A DNA stretch of 35,002 nucleotides from NCBI GenBank assembly GCA_903902325.1, contig CAIUUO010000095.1, forward strand, positions 1-35,002, written 5' to 3'. The stretch's first letter is position 1; each line of letters starts with the position of its first letter. Below, one piece after another: positions 1 to 8,878 of this stretch. The stretch is from an uncultured Bacteroidia bacterium. GTDB taxonomy: Bacteria; Bacteroidota; Bacteroidia; Bacteroidales; Prolixibacteraceae. A model generated the notes under the pieces. It was not told the DNA's origin. It did no database searches and saw only the letters and a list, made by a program, of their open reading frames with translations. The position numbers and the translations under genes are program-made.

Positions 1-848
1 CCTTCATCCTTCAACTCTTTTAATATCTCGCCACAACTCCAGTCTAACTCTTCAGTCATGTCACGATATAATCCGTTTGTTCCTTCATGCCTCCGAAAGC
101 TTTTTGAGGCAAATAACGGAATATGTATTGCACTGTGCGCCAAATACAAGAAAAATGGTTTTGCCTTATTCATCCTTATGAATGAAATAGCTTCATGTGT
201 ATAATCCAAGGTTATCTGATCGTATTCAACTTCGCTGTTCTTTTTTAGTAAAGTGTCGTTTCGGAATAGATCAGAAATGCCATGATTGGGACCGGGCATT
301 CCGTAATAATAGTCGAATCCCTGTGCATTTGGCATCACTTCAGGTAACATTCCAAGATGCCATTTCCCAATGCAGCCTGTTACATAATCTTCCTTTTTCA
401 ACAGTTCCGCAATTGTTATTTCGTTGGGATTTAGGCCGCTATGGGTATTCGGTGACAGAACTGCAACATGCAAACCAACACGTTTCGGGTAGCATCCAGT
501 CATTAAACTGGCTCTGGATGGTGTGCAAACACATGCCGGCGTATAAAAATTCGTAAATCGCATTCCTTCTTTTGCCATTCTGTCTAAATTCGGAGTCTTA
601 ATCTCAGAAACTCCATAGCAACTCAAATCGGCATAACCCAAATCGTCAGCAAGAATAAATACTATGTTAGGCTTTTTAGCAACTAACGATTCTCCGAATA
701 ATGATAACAAACCAAAAAAACTTAATCCCAGTAAAGATGTTCTGCTCTTTAACTGGGATAAAGAACAGACTGGGTTATTTAACATATAGCTGGATATTGT
801 TTGAGTGAGGCCGTATATCGCTTTGCCTACTTTATGAATATATTCCAT
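1..848 (-). CDS. Type I (formylglycine) sulfatase, 3' end cut by window edge
   Basis: The frame is open on the minus strand from an ATG at 846-848 to the left edge, giving the first 282 residues without a stop. A hydrophobic signal-like stretch at about residues 37-57 is followed by the sulfatase start NIVFILADDLGYADL, whose paired Asp residues (68-69) bind the metal. The signature C108-T-P-S-R112 is the site where Cys is converted to formylglycine. GKWHLG follows at 161-166. These motifs are diagnostic of the alkaline-phosphatase-superfamily sulfatases (S1 family), which hydrolyse sulfate esters, here in the periplasm or at the surface. The N-terminus before the signal stretch is long, so the in-frame ATG at 783-785 is an alternative start. 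The gene lies downstream of susC/susD on the same strand, after a hairpin, and probably belongs to that glycan locus. The exact sulfated substrate cannot be read from the part present. Confidence 0.93.
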   Translation of the reverse strand, partial: MEYIHKVGKAIYGLTQTISSYMLNNPVCSLSQLKSRTSLLGLSFFGLLSLFGESLVAKKPNIVFILADDLGYADLSCYGVSEIKTPNLDRMAKEGMRFTNFYTPACVCTPSRASLMTGCYPKRVGLHVAVLSPNTHSGLNPNEITIAELLKKEDYVTGCIGKWHLGMLPEVMPNAQGFDYYYGMPGPNHGISDLFRNDTLLKKNSEVEYDQITLDYTHEAISFIRMNKAKPFFLYLAHSAIHIPLFASKSFRRHEGTNGLYRDMTEELDWSCGEILKELKDE

Positions 849-905
849 TGTAAAAAAGATCACAAAGCCTACACTATAAAATGTAAATTACAATTAAGAA
901 GGATT

Positions 906-943
906 ATATAGCTGTCCACCAGAAATTAAGTGGACAGCTATAT
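906..943. other. Perfect 14-bp hairpin between susD and the sulfatase gene
   Basis: Bases 906-919 (ATATAGCTGTCCAC) are exactly complementary to 930-943, with a 10-base loop. No clear T-run follows on the minus strand, so it is not a textbook intrinsic terminator. It may be an mRNA-stabilising or partial-termination element that sets different levels of susCD and sulfatase mRNA. Confidence 0.6.
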
Positions 944-1005
944 TTATTAACTATTGAGTAGTTTTCAACCTTTGCATATCTAAACTGATAATTTAAGAGA
1001 AAGCG

Positions 1006-2568
1006 TCACCAACCCGGATTTTGAGTAAGGCTTTTATTCAAGGAAAGCTCGCTGTTTGGAATCGGTAGCAGGTTATAATAATCCAGATATCCATTCGGGA
1101 ATTTTGTCTCGATCAAACTGCCAGTATGATCTTTTATGTCAAGGGGATAAAGGCTTTTGCCAATTTTCCATCTTTTGATATCTGCCCAATAAAGGCCCTC
1201 CAGGGCGAATTCAATTCTTCTTTCATGCCTTAGTTTTTCACGAGCAACTTCACGGGTCAGGCCCATAGGTAAAGATGTAATTTTAACGTCAGTTCTTTCT
1301 GTTCTGATTCTGTTTATTAATGCAACTGCATCATCTACGTTCCCATTTGTTTCAATAATTGCTTCTGCCTTAGACAAAATAACATCGGCATACCTGATGA
1401 CAATATCGTTCAGGGATGATTGCCCTGACGGAGGTAAGGCAGCTTCCGGTTCGATACGGTATTTTCTTGTTGATAAATGCTTTAACCGATTTCCTGGATG
1501 GTTAAATGCACCCCCGGGATAAATATAATTGGGGAAACGATATCCAAGGATGTAGTCACCAGGAGTAACAATAGTAAATTTCATTCGTGGATCGCGGTTC
1601 TCATAAAGCTTAGCAGGATCCACGGGGGAACCATCAATTGTTTCATAGGCAGCAACCAAGTTGTCTGTCGGAACATATCGACTTCCACGCGTAAAACTTC
1701 CCGTTCCCGTTCCACAATACTGGTCAACAAATGAACCTTGTGAATTTTCACCCGACATATATTGAACATCAAAAAGAACTTCCTTGTTATTTTCATTCTC
1801 AAGTCGGAACAATCCTGCATAGCTTGGGAACAAAGAATATTTATTCAGTGCTTCTATTTGAGTTACAACTTCAAGCACTTTATCATATTTCCCCTGATAC
1901 AAATACGCCCTCATTTTCATTCCCAATACGGCCCCTTTTGTGGCTCTTCCAATGGCAGGAGCATCCACTTTGAGCTTACTGATTGCATCGTCATAATCTG
2001 CAATTGCCTGGCTCCATGTGGCATCCGCCGTGGCCCTCGGAATATTTCTGGCATCTTCTGCAGTAATAGTTGATGAGATAACCGGAACTCCACCATATGA
2101 TTCTACAAGTAGCGAATAAGCAACACCACGTAAAAAATGAGCCTCACCTGTATAAGTAGCTTTCAATGCATCACTCAACGAAACTTTATCGATAGCCTCC
2201 AATAAATAATTTGAACGATAAATGATACTATAACACCTGGTCCAACGAAAAGTAAGCATTTCGGCATCTGAGGTTAAGAGTTGTCCATTCCCAGTTCTGT
2301 CTATTACGCCATTCCCCCAATTAAAAGCATTGGGTGTTGCCCCGTCAAGGATCCCAAACCCAAACAAACCCTGATCATAAACAGAGGTCTCACGAAGTTG
2401 CCCATAGACGCCATTTAACAGTAATTTTATATCATTCTCATTTTGAGGAAAGATGGCTGAAGTAATCTTATCTTCAGGGAAGAAACTAAGATATTTATCA
2501 GCACAACTATTTGATGCTAAAAGAAGGATAAATATCGTACAACTAGTCAGTATATTTTTAAGTTTCAT
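1006..2568 (-). CDS. SusD/RagB family outer-membrane glycan-binding lipoprotein
   Basis: This 520-residue protein is the surface lipoprotein partner of the SusC transporter upstream. SusD proteins cap the SusC barrel and capture oligosaccharide before TonB-driven import. The start at 2566-2568 (MKLKNILTS) is preferred over an upstream in-frame ATG at 2670, because it gives a lipoprotein signal ending at Cys22 (LLASNSC) and sits 4 bases after the susC stop. The longer form would overlap susC. Typical SusD features are the lipidated N-terminus followed by DKYLSFFPED, the helical TPR-like region with HFLRGVAYSLLVESYGGVPV, and the C-terminal LRHERRIEFALEGLYWADIKRW segment typical of the RagB/SusD domain. 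Length is normal for the family. Transcription is almost certainly coupled to susC. The bound glycan is unknown. Confidence 0.96.
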   Translation of the reverse strand: MKLKNILTSCTIFILLLASNSCADKYLSFFPEDKITSAIFPQNENDIKLLLNGVYGQLRETSVYDQGLFGFGILDGATPNAFNWGNGVIDRTGNGQLLTSDAEMLTFRWTRCYSIIYRSNYLLEAIDKVSLSDALKATYTGEAHFLRGVAYSLLVESYGGVPVISSTITAEDARNIPRATADATWSQAIADYDDAISKLKVDAPAIGRATKGAVLGMKMRAYLYQGKYDKVLEVVTQIEALNKYSLFPSYAGLFRLENENNKEVLFDVQYMSGENSQGSFVDQYCGTGTGSFTRGSRYVPTDNLVAAYETIDGSPVDPAKLYENRDPRMKFTIVTPGDYILGYRFPNYIYPGGAFNHPGNRLKHLSTRKYRIEPEAALPPSGQSSLNDIVIRYADVILSKAEAIIETNGNVDDAVALINRIRTERTDVKITSLPMGLTREVAREKLRHERRIEFALEGLYWADIKRWKIGKSLYPLDIKDHTGSLIETKFPNGYLDYYNLLPIPNSELSLNKSLTQNPGW

Positions 2569-2572
2569 GGTT

Positions 2573-5500
2573 TTAAAAATTAAGATTAATACCAATTGAA
2601 ATGATTCTCGGAACCGGATAAAGATTATTGCCCGAATCAAACGTATTTCGCTCAGGGTCATAGCCTTCATAATCCTTATTCACCAAAGTGAAGACATTCT
2701 GTGCATTCGCATAAAGATAAATTTTCTGAAGTGCCAGCTTGGATGTGATTCTATTTGGTATGGTATAACCAAATTGAATATTTTTCAATTTTATAAAACT
2801 CATATCATGCACCCAAAAGGAAGACTCTGAATTATCCCAGGTGTTATCATATTTTATGCTTGGAATATTTGTATTGGTATTCTGTGGCGTCCACGCATTT
2901 CTCCATTTTGTAGAAATTACCCTATTTTCCCAGGCAACATGAGTGAAATTGTTTTGCGTATAGGCATTCACGCCGGAAATGCCTTGAATTAACAAACTCA
3001 GGTCAAACCCTTTGTATTTAAAATTTGGTGTTAAACCAAAAGTGAATTTAGGAATAGTGTTCCCTAATCCTTGTTTGTCCCGATAATCCAGTTTACCATC
3101 GTTATTGATATCTTCAAATTTCAGATTCCCCGCTTTAGGCTTGTAACTGTTGTTAGCCATATGCGTTGCAGCTTCCTGGTCCGTTTGATAAATACCAACA
3201 ACTTTATATCCATACAGGCTATTGTAAGAATATCCTTCTCTGATAAGATACAGTTGATCAGGTGAATCTCCTCCCCTGAATTTTGTCACCTCATTTTTTA
3301 TTTGAGTTAAATTAAATCCTATACTAAATCCAAGCTTATCCTTGCTGCGCACCTGATTATCATAGTTAATATCGAATTCAAATCCATTATTCAGCATTTC
3401 ACCCACATTTTGATAGGGTGCTATCAGCCCACCTAAAATGAGGGGAATCGGTAACTGTACAATGATATTCGAGGTTGTTTTCTTGAAATAGTCGGCAACA
3501 ATATTGATCTTGCCCTTCAATAATCCAATGTCGACTCCAAAATCCAGTGTTGATGTTGTCTCCCATGAAATATTCTCATCGATCAAAGAGGTGACAGCAG
3601 CTCCAGGAGCAAAAGTACCGGCATTACTGTAACTCAATGAGTTATTTTGATCTATTACTGTCAGATAAGGCCAATATCCTGCGATATTTTGATTTCCTAA
3701 CTGTCCCCAAGATCCTCGTAGTTTAAGATTGGAAAACATATCCAGGTCTTTTATGAATTTTTCATCGCTCATTCTCCATCCGGCTGAAAACCCAGGAAAA
3801 ACACCCCATCGTGAAGCTTGTTGGAAGCGAGATGAGGCATCGGCCCGAATATTTGCTTCAAATAAATACTTGCCCATCAGGGAGTAGTTAATCCGTCCAA
3901 AATAGGAAAACATCTTAACCCCATTCATGTTCCCATTTCCCTGGATGCCTGATGTCCCTGCATCTACCTGTGTCAAACCTTCTTTGGGAGGAATCGATCT
4001 GCGTGCATATGTGTTTTTGATTATTGTACTTTCCATTTGCATACCAGCTATCGCAGAAACATCATGTACTTCACCAAATTTCTTATTGTAGTTAAGCGTT
4101 GCAAACAGGTTGCTATTGATTGTATTGACATTGGTTCTGTTCATTTCCAGGCCTTCCCTGTTGAAATTTTTCGTAATTGTCTGCACACCAGTATCAGTAT
4201 ATCCAAAAACACTCTGATTGTATTTGTCAACCAGATTCCAGTTACCATTGGATGCGATTGTTGTTTTAAACATCAGATCCTTGTAAAATTTGATCTCTGC
4301 TGATGCATTGACTGAAACATAATTCTGTTCCGTTGCTGTTTTTCCATTGGCGGCATCAATCAATGGATTTCTGTTGTCATACAGAAGGTTGCCCTTGTCG
4401 TCGATTGCCTGTACAGAACCGTAACGACCATCTGATGTATATGGAGCGATGAAAGGTGATGCACCACTGAGCATCTCAAAGACACGCCCCAAAGAACCAT
4501 AAGTAATATCAGCGTATGGTTCTTCAGAAAGCCTCCTGGTATAATTTAAACGACCACTTACTTTTAGCCATTTGTTGATATCAGACTCAACATTGGCCCT
4601 GATTCCATATCTTTGACTTTTAGTATTTGGAACCATTCCATCTTGATCAAGATAGTTAAATGAGAGAAATGAGGATGTTTGTGCCGATCCTCCCCTGATC
4701 GAAACATTGTGTTCCTGTATGGGGGCTGATTGGAATAATTCTTTGAACCAGTCGGTATTCGGGTATTTGTATTTATCCGTTGCACTTTCAAATGCAGAAA
4801 TTAAGGAAGTTGGATAAACTGCACTGGATCCTCCGTTGATCAGTGCAATATTTGATAACTTCATGCTTTCGGCACTGTTGTTGATTAAATCATATCTTTT
4901 GCCTAAGGTTTGAACTCCATAATAAGAATTTAGACTTATTTCCATCTTCTCGTTGGTCTTTCCATGTTTGGTCGTAATCAGGATGACCCCGTTTGCAGCT
5001 TTAGATCCGTAGATAGCAGCACTTGCAGCGTCTTTCAGGACGGACATGCTTTCGATGTCATTTGGATTAAGCTGGTCGAAGGTACCCTCGGTGCCGTCAA
5101 TAATAACCAACGGATTGGAATTGTTCATGGTACCCCAGCCTCTAACTCTTATCTGAGCTCCATCCGCTCCCGGCTTACCGGAATTTTGACTAACCCAAAC
5201 GCCTGTAACATTTCCACTTAACGCCTGAGTTGCATTTGTTATAGGTCTGTTTGCTAATTCAGTGTTAAATTTTACTGATGAAACGGAACCTGTCAAATTC
5301 ACCTTCTTTTGAGTGCCATAACCCACAGCCACTACCTCTTCAATTCCTATTGTTTCAGACACCAATACTACATTCAATACTGTTTGATTACCAACCAAAA
5401 TTTCCTGTTTCGTCATTCCCACGAATGAAACTACCAAAGTACTATTAGCAGGAACATTGCTTAAGGAAAACATTCCACCGGCATCAGTAATTGTCCCCAA

Positions 5501-5977
5501 TGTAGTCCCTTTAATCACAACACTAACTCCAGGTATTGTTTGTCCGGTATCATCAGTGACCTTCCCGGAAACCATTCTCTGCTGATCTCCAGGCAAATAA
5601 TAATTCAATTTAGATTCCTTTTTCTCAACCAAAATTACCTTATTTTCCACTTCTTTGAAAGAATAGGGTAACCCATTTAGGGCGTTGGATAGAATGTTGC
5701 CAACTGTCTCATCTTCTAATTCAATAGAAATTCTCTGATTGACATTTACATCATCGTTATTGTAAAAGAACCGATAGTGACTGCTCTTCTCAATTTGCTG
5801 GAACAATTCCTGCAGGGTTGAATTTTTTAATTTCACACTCATTGTTTGGGACCAAACCGATGCACTTGTCGGGAGAGACAGAATTAGAATCAAATAGCAG
5901 GTTAGTCTCATAATTAAAAGATGCTTTTTAAGTTGCCCATAATTTGGAATGGACAAGACAATTCCATTAATTTTCAT
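2573..5977 (-). CDS. SusC/RagA family TonB-dependent transporter with STN signalling domain
   Basis: This 1134-residue protein is an outer-membrane importer of oligosaccharides. After a signal sequence (about 20-44) comes a secretin/TonB N-terminal (STN) domain at about 46-118. A carboxypeptidase-regulatory-like beta domain follows at about 135-207, then the SusC-type sequence EEVVAVGYGTQKK at 213-225, the plug (with IRVRGWGTMNNSNPLVIIDG) and a long barrel ending in aromatic Phe, as outer-membrane barrels do. The STN domain is the part that talks to FecR-type anti-sigma factors in trans-envelope signalling, and such a fecR gene with an ECF sigma gene lies immediately upstream. The locus is therefore likely induced by its own substrate through SusC-FecR-sigma. 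The 86-base spacer from fecR holds a hairpin. susD starts 4 bases after the stop. No truncation is seen. Confidence 0.97.
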   Translation of the reverse strand: MKINGIVLSIPNYGQLKKHLLIMRLTCYLILILSLPTSASVWSQTMSVKLKNSTLQELFQQIEKSSHYRFFYNNDDVNVNQRISIELEDETVGNILSNALNGLPYSFKEVENKVILVEKKESKLNYYLPGDQQRMVSGKVTDDTGQTIPGVSVVIKGTTLGTITDAGGMFSLSNVPANSTLVVSFVGMTKQEILVGNQTVLNVVLVSETIGIEEVVAVGYGTQKKVNLTGSVSSVKFNTELANRPITNATQALSGNVTGVWVSQNSGKPGADGAQIRVRGWGTMNNSNPLVIIDGTEGTFDQLNPNDIESMSVLKDAASAAIYGSKAANGVILITTKHGKTNEKMEISLNSYYGVQTLGKRYDLINNSAESMKLSNIALINGGSSAVYPTSLISAFESATDKYKYPNTDWFKELFQSAPIQEHNVSIRGGSAQTSSFLSFNYLDQDGMVPNTKSQRYGIRANVESDINKWLKVSGRLNYTRRLSEEPYADITYGSLGRVFEMLSGASPFIAPYTSDGRYGSVQAIDDKGNLLYDNRNPLIDAANGKTATEQNYVSVNASAEIKFYKDLMFKTTIASNGNWNLVDKYNQSVFGYTDTGVQTITKNFNREGLEMNRTNVNTINSNLFATLNYNKKFGEVHDVSAIAGMQMESTIIKNTYARRSIPPKEGLTQVDAGTSGIQGNGNMNGVKMFSYFGRINYSLMGKYLFEANIRADASSRFQQASRWGVFPGFSAGWRMSDEKFIKDLDMFSNLKLRGSWGQLGNQNIAGYWPYLTVIDQNNSLSYSNAGTFAPGAAVTSLIDENISWETTSTLDFGVDIGLLKGKINIVADYFKKTTSNIIVQLPIPLILGGLIAPYQNVGEMLNNGFEFDINYDNQVRSKDKLGFSIGFNLTQIKNEVTKFRGGDSPDQLYLIREGYSYNSLYGYKVVGIYQTDQEAATHMANNSYKPKAGNLKFEDINNDGKLDYRDKQGLGNTIPKFTFGLTPNFKYKGFDLSLLIQGISGVNAYTQNNFTHVAWENRVISTKWRNAWTPQNTNTNIPSIKYDNTWDNSESSFWVHDMSFIKLKNIQFGYTIPNRITSKLALQKIYLYANAQNVFTLVNKDYEGYDPERNTFDSGNNLYPVPRIISIGINLNF

Positions 5978-6026
5978 AAATTTGTTTGCTTTTAAAAAGT
6001 TAAACTTTGGTTTAATTTGGCTTAAG

Positions 6027-6049
6027 GGGAAGTGTTGGTACCACTTCCC
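6027..6049 (+). terminator. GGGAAGTG/CACTTCCC hairpin with plus-strand T-run, in the fecR-susC spacer
   Basis: Bases 6027-6034 pair perfectly with 6042-6049 around a 7-base loop, and eight T residues follow on the plus strand (6050-6057). In form it is an intrinsic terminator for plus-strand transcription, yet no plus-strand gene precedes it. On the minus strand the same stem lies in the leader of susC, where it may separate fecR from susC expression or shape the susC mRNA 5' end. Confidence 0.5.
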
Positions 6050-6063
6050 TTTTTTTTAATTCA

Positions 6064-7074
6064 TCATTTCATACTTAATTGGTTTTTAGTTTTTATAATA
6101 ATCTTGTTCCCTTGAATCTTACAAGTGACATATTTTGAGAATTCAAAATATGATATTACCTCTAAAATACTCTCCCTTTCCAATGTACCAGTAAATCTTC
6201 GATGTTTAACAAGTTCATCGGCAAAAACAATGTCGACATCAAACCATCGCTCAAGTTTAGGTTCAAGTTCTTCCAAAGATTCATTACGGAAAATTAACCG
6301 GCCTTTTTTCCAGTCAATCTCTGGGGATGTATCAGTTAATTCAATTAATGTCATTTTCTTGGTTTCTTTGTTAAAAACCATTTTCTCCTCAGGCTTGATA
6401 AACATCTCCTGGCTTTGGCTTGAAATCTGAAGACTCCCTTCAACAAGAGTTGTGGAAACGCATTTCTCTTCCGGATACGCTTTTACGTTGAATTGAGTTC
6501 CTAAGACTTTTATCTCGACTTCTGATGTTTCTAATCGAAATGGATGATCCTTATCCTTCGAAACCGAAAAATATGCTTCCCCCTCTAATTTCACATTTCG
6601 TCCTCCACTCTTGAAGTCGGAATTAAATGAGAGTTTGCTCCCGGAATTTAACCACACCCTTGTACTGTCAGGCAATATTATATTTGATTTATCACCATAG
6701 GCACAGCTTACCGTAGTCATTGACTGTTTTGGCAGATTTTGGGTTCCTAAGTAGTAACTGGCTGGCAGAGCCAATGCCAAAATAAAAACTGCGGCATATT
6801 TAAGAACAAATTGTATAAATCGGAATTCTCTCTTTTGATTGCTATTTGCTTTGCCAATATAATCCCTGAATTGCTGAATTGCTATATCTAAATCATATTG
6901 ATCGGCATCATTTTGCAGACCTGTATTGAGCCAGATTTCCCGTAAATCGACATAAAGTTTTTTATTTTCAGGCGAATGGTCAAGCCAATCAGTTATTTGT
7001 TTCTTTTCATTAATATCTGCCTCCCCGGAAAAAAGGCGGAGAATTAATATATGTATTGATTCGTTGTTTTCCAT
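6064..7074 (-). CDS. FecR family anti-sigma factor
   Basis: This 336-residue inner-membrane protein should hold the neighbouring ECF sigma factor inactive and relay a signal from the STN domain of SusC. The cytoplasmic N-terminal part (about 1-85) contains the ILRLFSGEA and ITDWLDHSPENKKLY segments typical of the anti-sigma region. One membrane helix follows at about 88-109 (FVLKYAAVFILALALPASYY). The periplasmic FecR domain runs at about 122-218 and includes PDSTRVWLNSGSKLSF and LGTQFNVKAYPEE. A C-terminal DUF4974-like region (about 258-330) is typical of Bacteroidota FecR proteins. It lies between the sigma gene (237 bases upstream) and susC (86 bases downstream), the classical order for a hybrid-free PUL regulated by an ECF/anti-sigma pair. 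Confidence 0.95.
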   Translation of the reverse strand: MENNESIHILILRLFSGEADINEKKQITDWLDHSPENKKLYVDLREIWLNTGLQNDADQYDLDIAIQQFRDYIGKANSNQKREFRFIQFVLKYAAVFILALALPASYYLGTQNLPKQSMTTVSCAYGDKSNIILPDSTRVWLNSGSKLSFNSDFKSGGRNVKLEGEAYFSVSKDKDHPFRLETSEVEIKVLGTQFNVKAYPEEKCVSTTLVEGSLQISSQSQEMFIKPEEKMVFNKETKKMTLIELTDTSPEIDWKKGRLIFRNESLEELEPKLERWFDVDIVFADELVKHRRFTGTLERESILEVISYFEFSKYVTCKIQGNKIIIKTKNQLSMK

Positions 7075-7311
7075 ATTTTTATTTTCAGTGTAGTGATGCG
7101 AAAATCAAAAAAACCCTGTATCAAAATTTGAAAAAAATAATTTCTTACATGTATTAGTGAAAAGAATAAATCAAAATTGGGTTATTCTGGAGCTCTATAT
7201 TTGATAAAAAAATTGACGATTTGTGTCTTATGAGACATGAAAAACGATACTGGCTATTGGTGCCAGACACGTTAATTTATTTAAATGAATTAAATATAAG
7301 TCAGGTATAGA

Positions 7312-7911
7312 CTATTTGAGTATCATGAAAAGAAGAAAGGATGGCAAGTAATTCTTTAATTTGTGTTGCAAATTGATTGAAGCCTTTGATAAGTGCATCT
7401 CAACTGTTTTAACAGACAATCCCATCAATTGGGCAACTTCCCTGATTTTTTTCCCTTCTTGTCTTTTGAGCCGGAAGACTGATTGCTGCTGCCGTGGAAG
7501 TTGGCTCACAGCTTCTTCGATCTTAGTTGAGATATTTTCCAAAATCAAGCTTTGCTCTTCAGTTTCTTCTAAAATTTCAGCAACACCCATGTTCTCGAAT
7601 TTAGGATCCCGAAAATAGGTTTCAACAATGTTTTCCCGCTTCAAGATCCGCAAATAATTTAGTGAATTATTACAGACAGCGTGGAATAAGTACCCTTTTA
7701 TAGAACTGTTGATTTTTAAGGTATTCCTGTTTTCCCAAATTTTCATAAATGTCTCAGAAACAATTTCTTCTGCTATGTCTTTACGCCCAACATACCTTCG
7801 GGAATAGGAACATAGACTGACATAATACTCCCTAAATAGGAAGACATATGTCTCCTCATCACCTATAATTAAACCATGAAGGATATTGTTTGGTAAAATC
7901 TCTGCACTCAT
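7312..7911 (-). CDS. ECF-type RNA polymerase sigma-70 factor (Bacteroidota expansion family)
   Basis: This 199-residue sigma factor should direct RNA polymerase to the SusC/SusD locus when FecR releases it. Region 2 is visible as LFREYYVSLCSYSRRYV followed by DIAEEIVSETFMKIWENR (about 24-72), which melts the -10 region. Region 4 is a helix-turn-helix near the C-terminus, with LPRQQQSVFRLKRQEGKK and IREVAQLMGLSVKTVEMHL (about 138-180), which reads the -35 element. The length and the lack of extra domains fit ECF factors. It is transcribed first in the set sigma, fecR, susC, susD, sulfatase. The 237-base gap before fecR shows no gene and suggests a separate promoter there. Confidence 0.95.
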   Translation of the reverse strand: MSAEILPNNILHGLIIGDEETYVFLFREYYVSLCSYSRRYVGRKDIAEEIVSETFMKIWENRNTLKINSSIKGYLFHAVCNNSLNYLRILKRENIVETYFRDPKFENMGVAEILEETEEQSLILENISTKIEEAVSQLPRQQQSVFRLKRQEGKKIREVAQLMGLSVKTVEMHLSKASINLQHKLKNYLPSFLLFMILK

Positions 7912-7958
7912 CTACTCCAAATGTATAATTTCTTACTGAATTAAAATCTATTATTGAG

Positions 7959-7994
7959 TTGACACGCTGTCTGTTTTGACACCTGATGACAGCG
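7959..7994. promoter_or_regulatory. Inverted and direct repeats upstream of the ECF sigma gene
   Basis: CGCTGTC (7965-7971) is repeated inverted as GACAGCG (7988-7994) with a 16-base gap, and TTGACAC occurs twice in direct orientation at 7959-7965 and 7976-7982. The block lies 48 to 83 bases ahead of the sigma factor start on the minus strand. It could be an operator or part of a promoter. This is pattern evidence only. Confidence 0.25.
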
Positions 7995-8053
7995 CAAATT
8001 GACCACCTTTTTTTAAACCTCTTTTAAAACTATACTTTCATTGTTTTTGTCAG

Positions 8054-8872
8054 TTACTTAATGTGCTCAGGATCATAGACTATACTGGCAGGCCCCAGAG
8101 TGGCTATCATCGGATGGTCGCACCCGATGCTTACTTTCCTGTCGAAGGGTTTTGCATCTTTCTGTGTTCCGCTATCCAGTGATTCAGCCAGTTTCCGCAT
8201 GTCGGTGATATAACTTTTATCATAGGCTTTCTTGACATAGGGATAGTGACCGCAATAGACTTTGTTGATTCCTTCATCCATCAGTTTTTCCATCGTCCGG
8301 CAAGAATTGATGTAGGTTTTCATCGTTGCATAAGGCTTGAGCTGCAACCATACCTGCCCGGATCCAAAAGCGTCGCCCGAGTAGCAGTTGCCTTCCTTTC
8401 TGTCCAGGATAACGATGGAACCCGGTGTATGGGCAGGCATGTGGCAAATTTCAAGTTTCTTGCCTCCGAGGTCAAATATCTGGCCATTAGTTACATAATG
8501 AATTTTTCCGGGATAAGGTTTCACTTGCTTGAGCAATACTGAATCTGCAGGATGCATATACACCTCACCAAACTGATCCATATTTCCGGCATGATCGCCA
8601 TGCATGTGGGTGATAACCACTAAAATCGGCTTTTTGGTAATTTTCCTAACCACTTCATTCAGTTTCTCACATTTTGTACCTGTGTCGATCAGCATGGCTT
8701 TTGCGTCGCCCTCAACAATGTACATGGTGGTTTTGTCTGAAGTTTCCACGACCCATAACTTATCCTCCAGTTTTGTTATTTCAAGGTCATTGTTCTTGAA
8801 AACAGACTGGGCAGAAGCGATCCTAACAAACAGCAAAAGGACAAAACTGAATAAAATCGTTTTCTTGTACAT
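8054..8872 (-). CDS. Secreted metallo-beta-lactamase-fold hydrolase
   Basis: The 272-residue product starts with a signal peptide (KTILFSFVLLLFVRIASAQ, cleavage near residue 22) and should act in the periplasm. The di-metal signature H89-M-H-G-D93-H94 is intact, with H148 in the MPAHTPGSI strand, D167 in CYSGDAFG and H209 in VYCGHYP, so all usual metal ligands are present. This is an MBL-fold hydrolase of the broad glyoxalase II or lactonase-like group, and the sequence does not reveal the ester or lactone substrate. It begins 6 bases after the stop of the DUF362 gene, so the two are co-transcribed. The C-terminus carries IVYDPEHI, which resembles TVYDPERDGT in the DUF362 protein. Activity against beta-lactams is not implied. 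Confidence 0.9.
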   Translation of the reverse strand: MYKKTILFSFVLLLFVRIASAQSVFKNNDLEITKLEDKLWVVETSDKTTMYIVEGDAKAMLIDTGTKCEKLNEVVRKITKKPILVVITHMHGDHAGNMDQFGEVYMHPADSVLLKQVKPYPGKIHYVTNGQIFDLGGKKLEICHMPAHTPGSIVILDRKEGNCYSGDAFGSGQVWLQLKPYATMKTYINSCRTMEKLMDEGINKVYCGHYPYVKKAYDKSYITDMRKLAESLDSGTQKDAKPFDRKVSIGCDHPMIATLGPASIVYDPEHIK

Positions 8873-8878
8873 GACAGA

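Noticed and set aside
197-556. Plus-strand open frame opposite the sulfatase
   Set aside because: It is the antisense of a clearly conserved sulfatase frame (CTPSR and GKWHLG motifs) and has no protein-like features of its own.
7196-7203. TATATTTG, an exact -7 box on the plus strand in the sigma-fecR gap
   Set aside because: No plus-strand gene follows; the A/T-rich gap makes a chance match likely.
7918-7925. Minus-strand TACATTTG, an exact -7 match before the ECF sigma start
   Set aside because: It lies only 6 bases ahead of the ATG, which would need a leaderless mRNA, and there is no -33 partner.
8054-8872. Beta-lactamase resistance gene
   Set aside because: The metallo-beta-lactamase fold serves many hydrolases; the operon context with DUF362 and a sugar-binding protein gives no support for beta-lactam hydrolysis.
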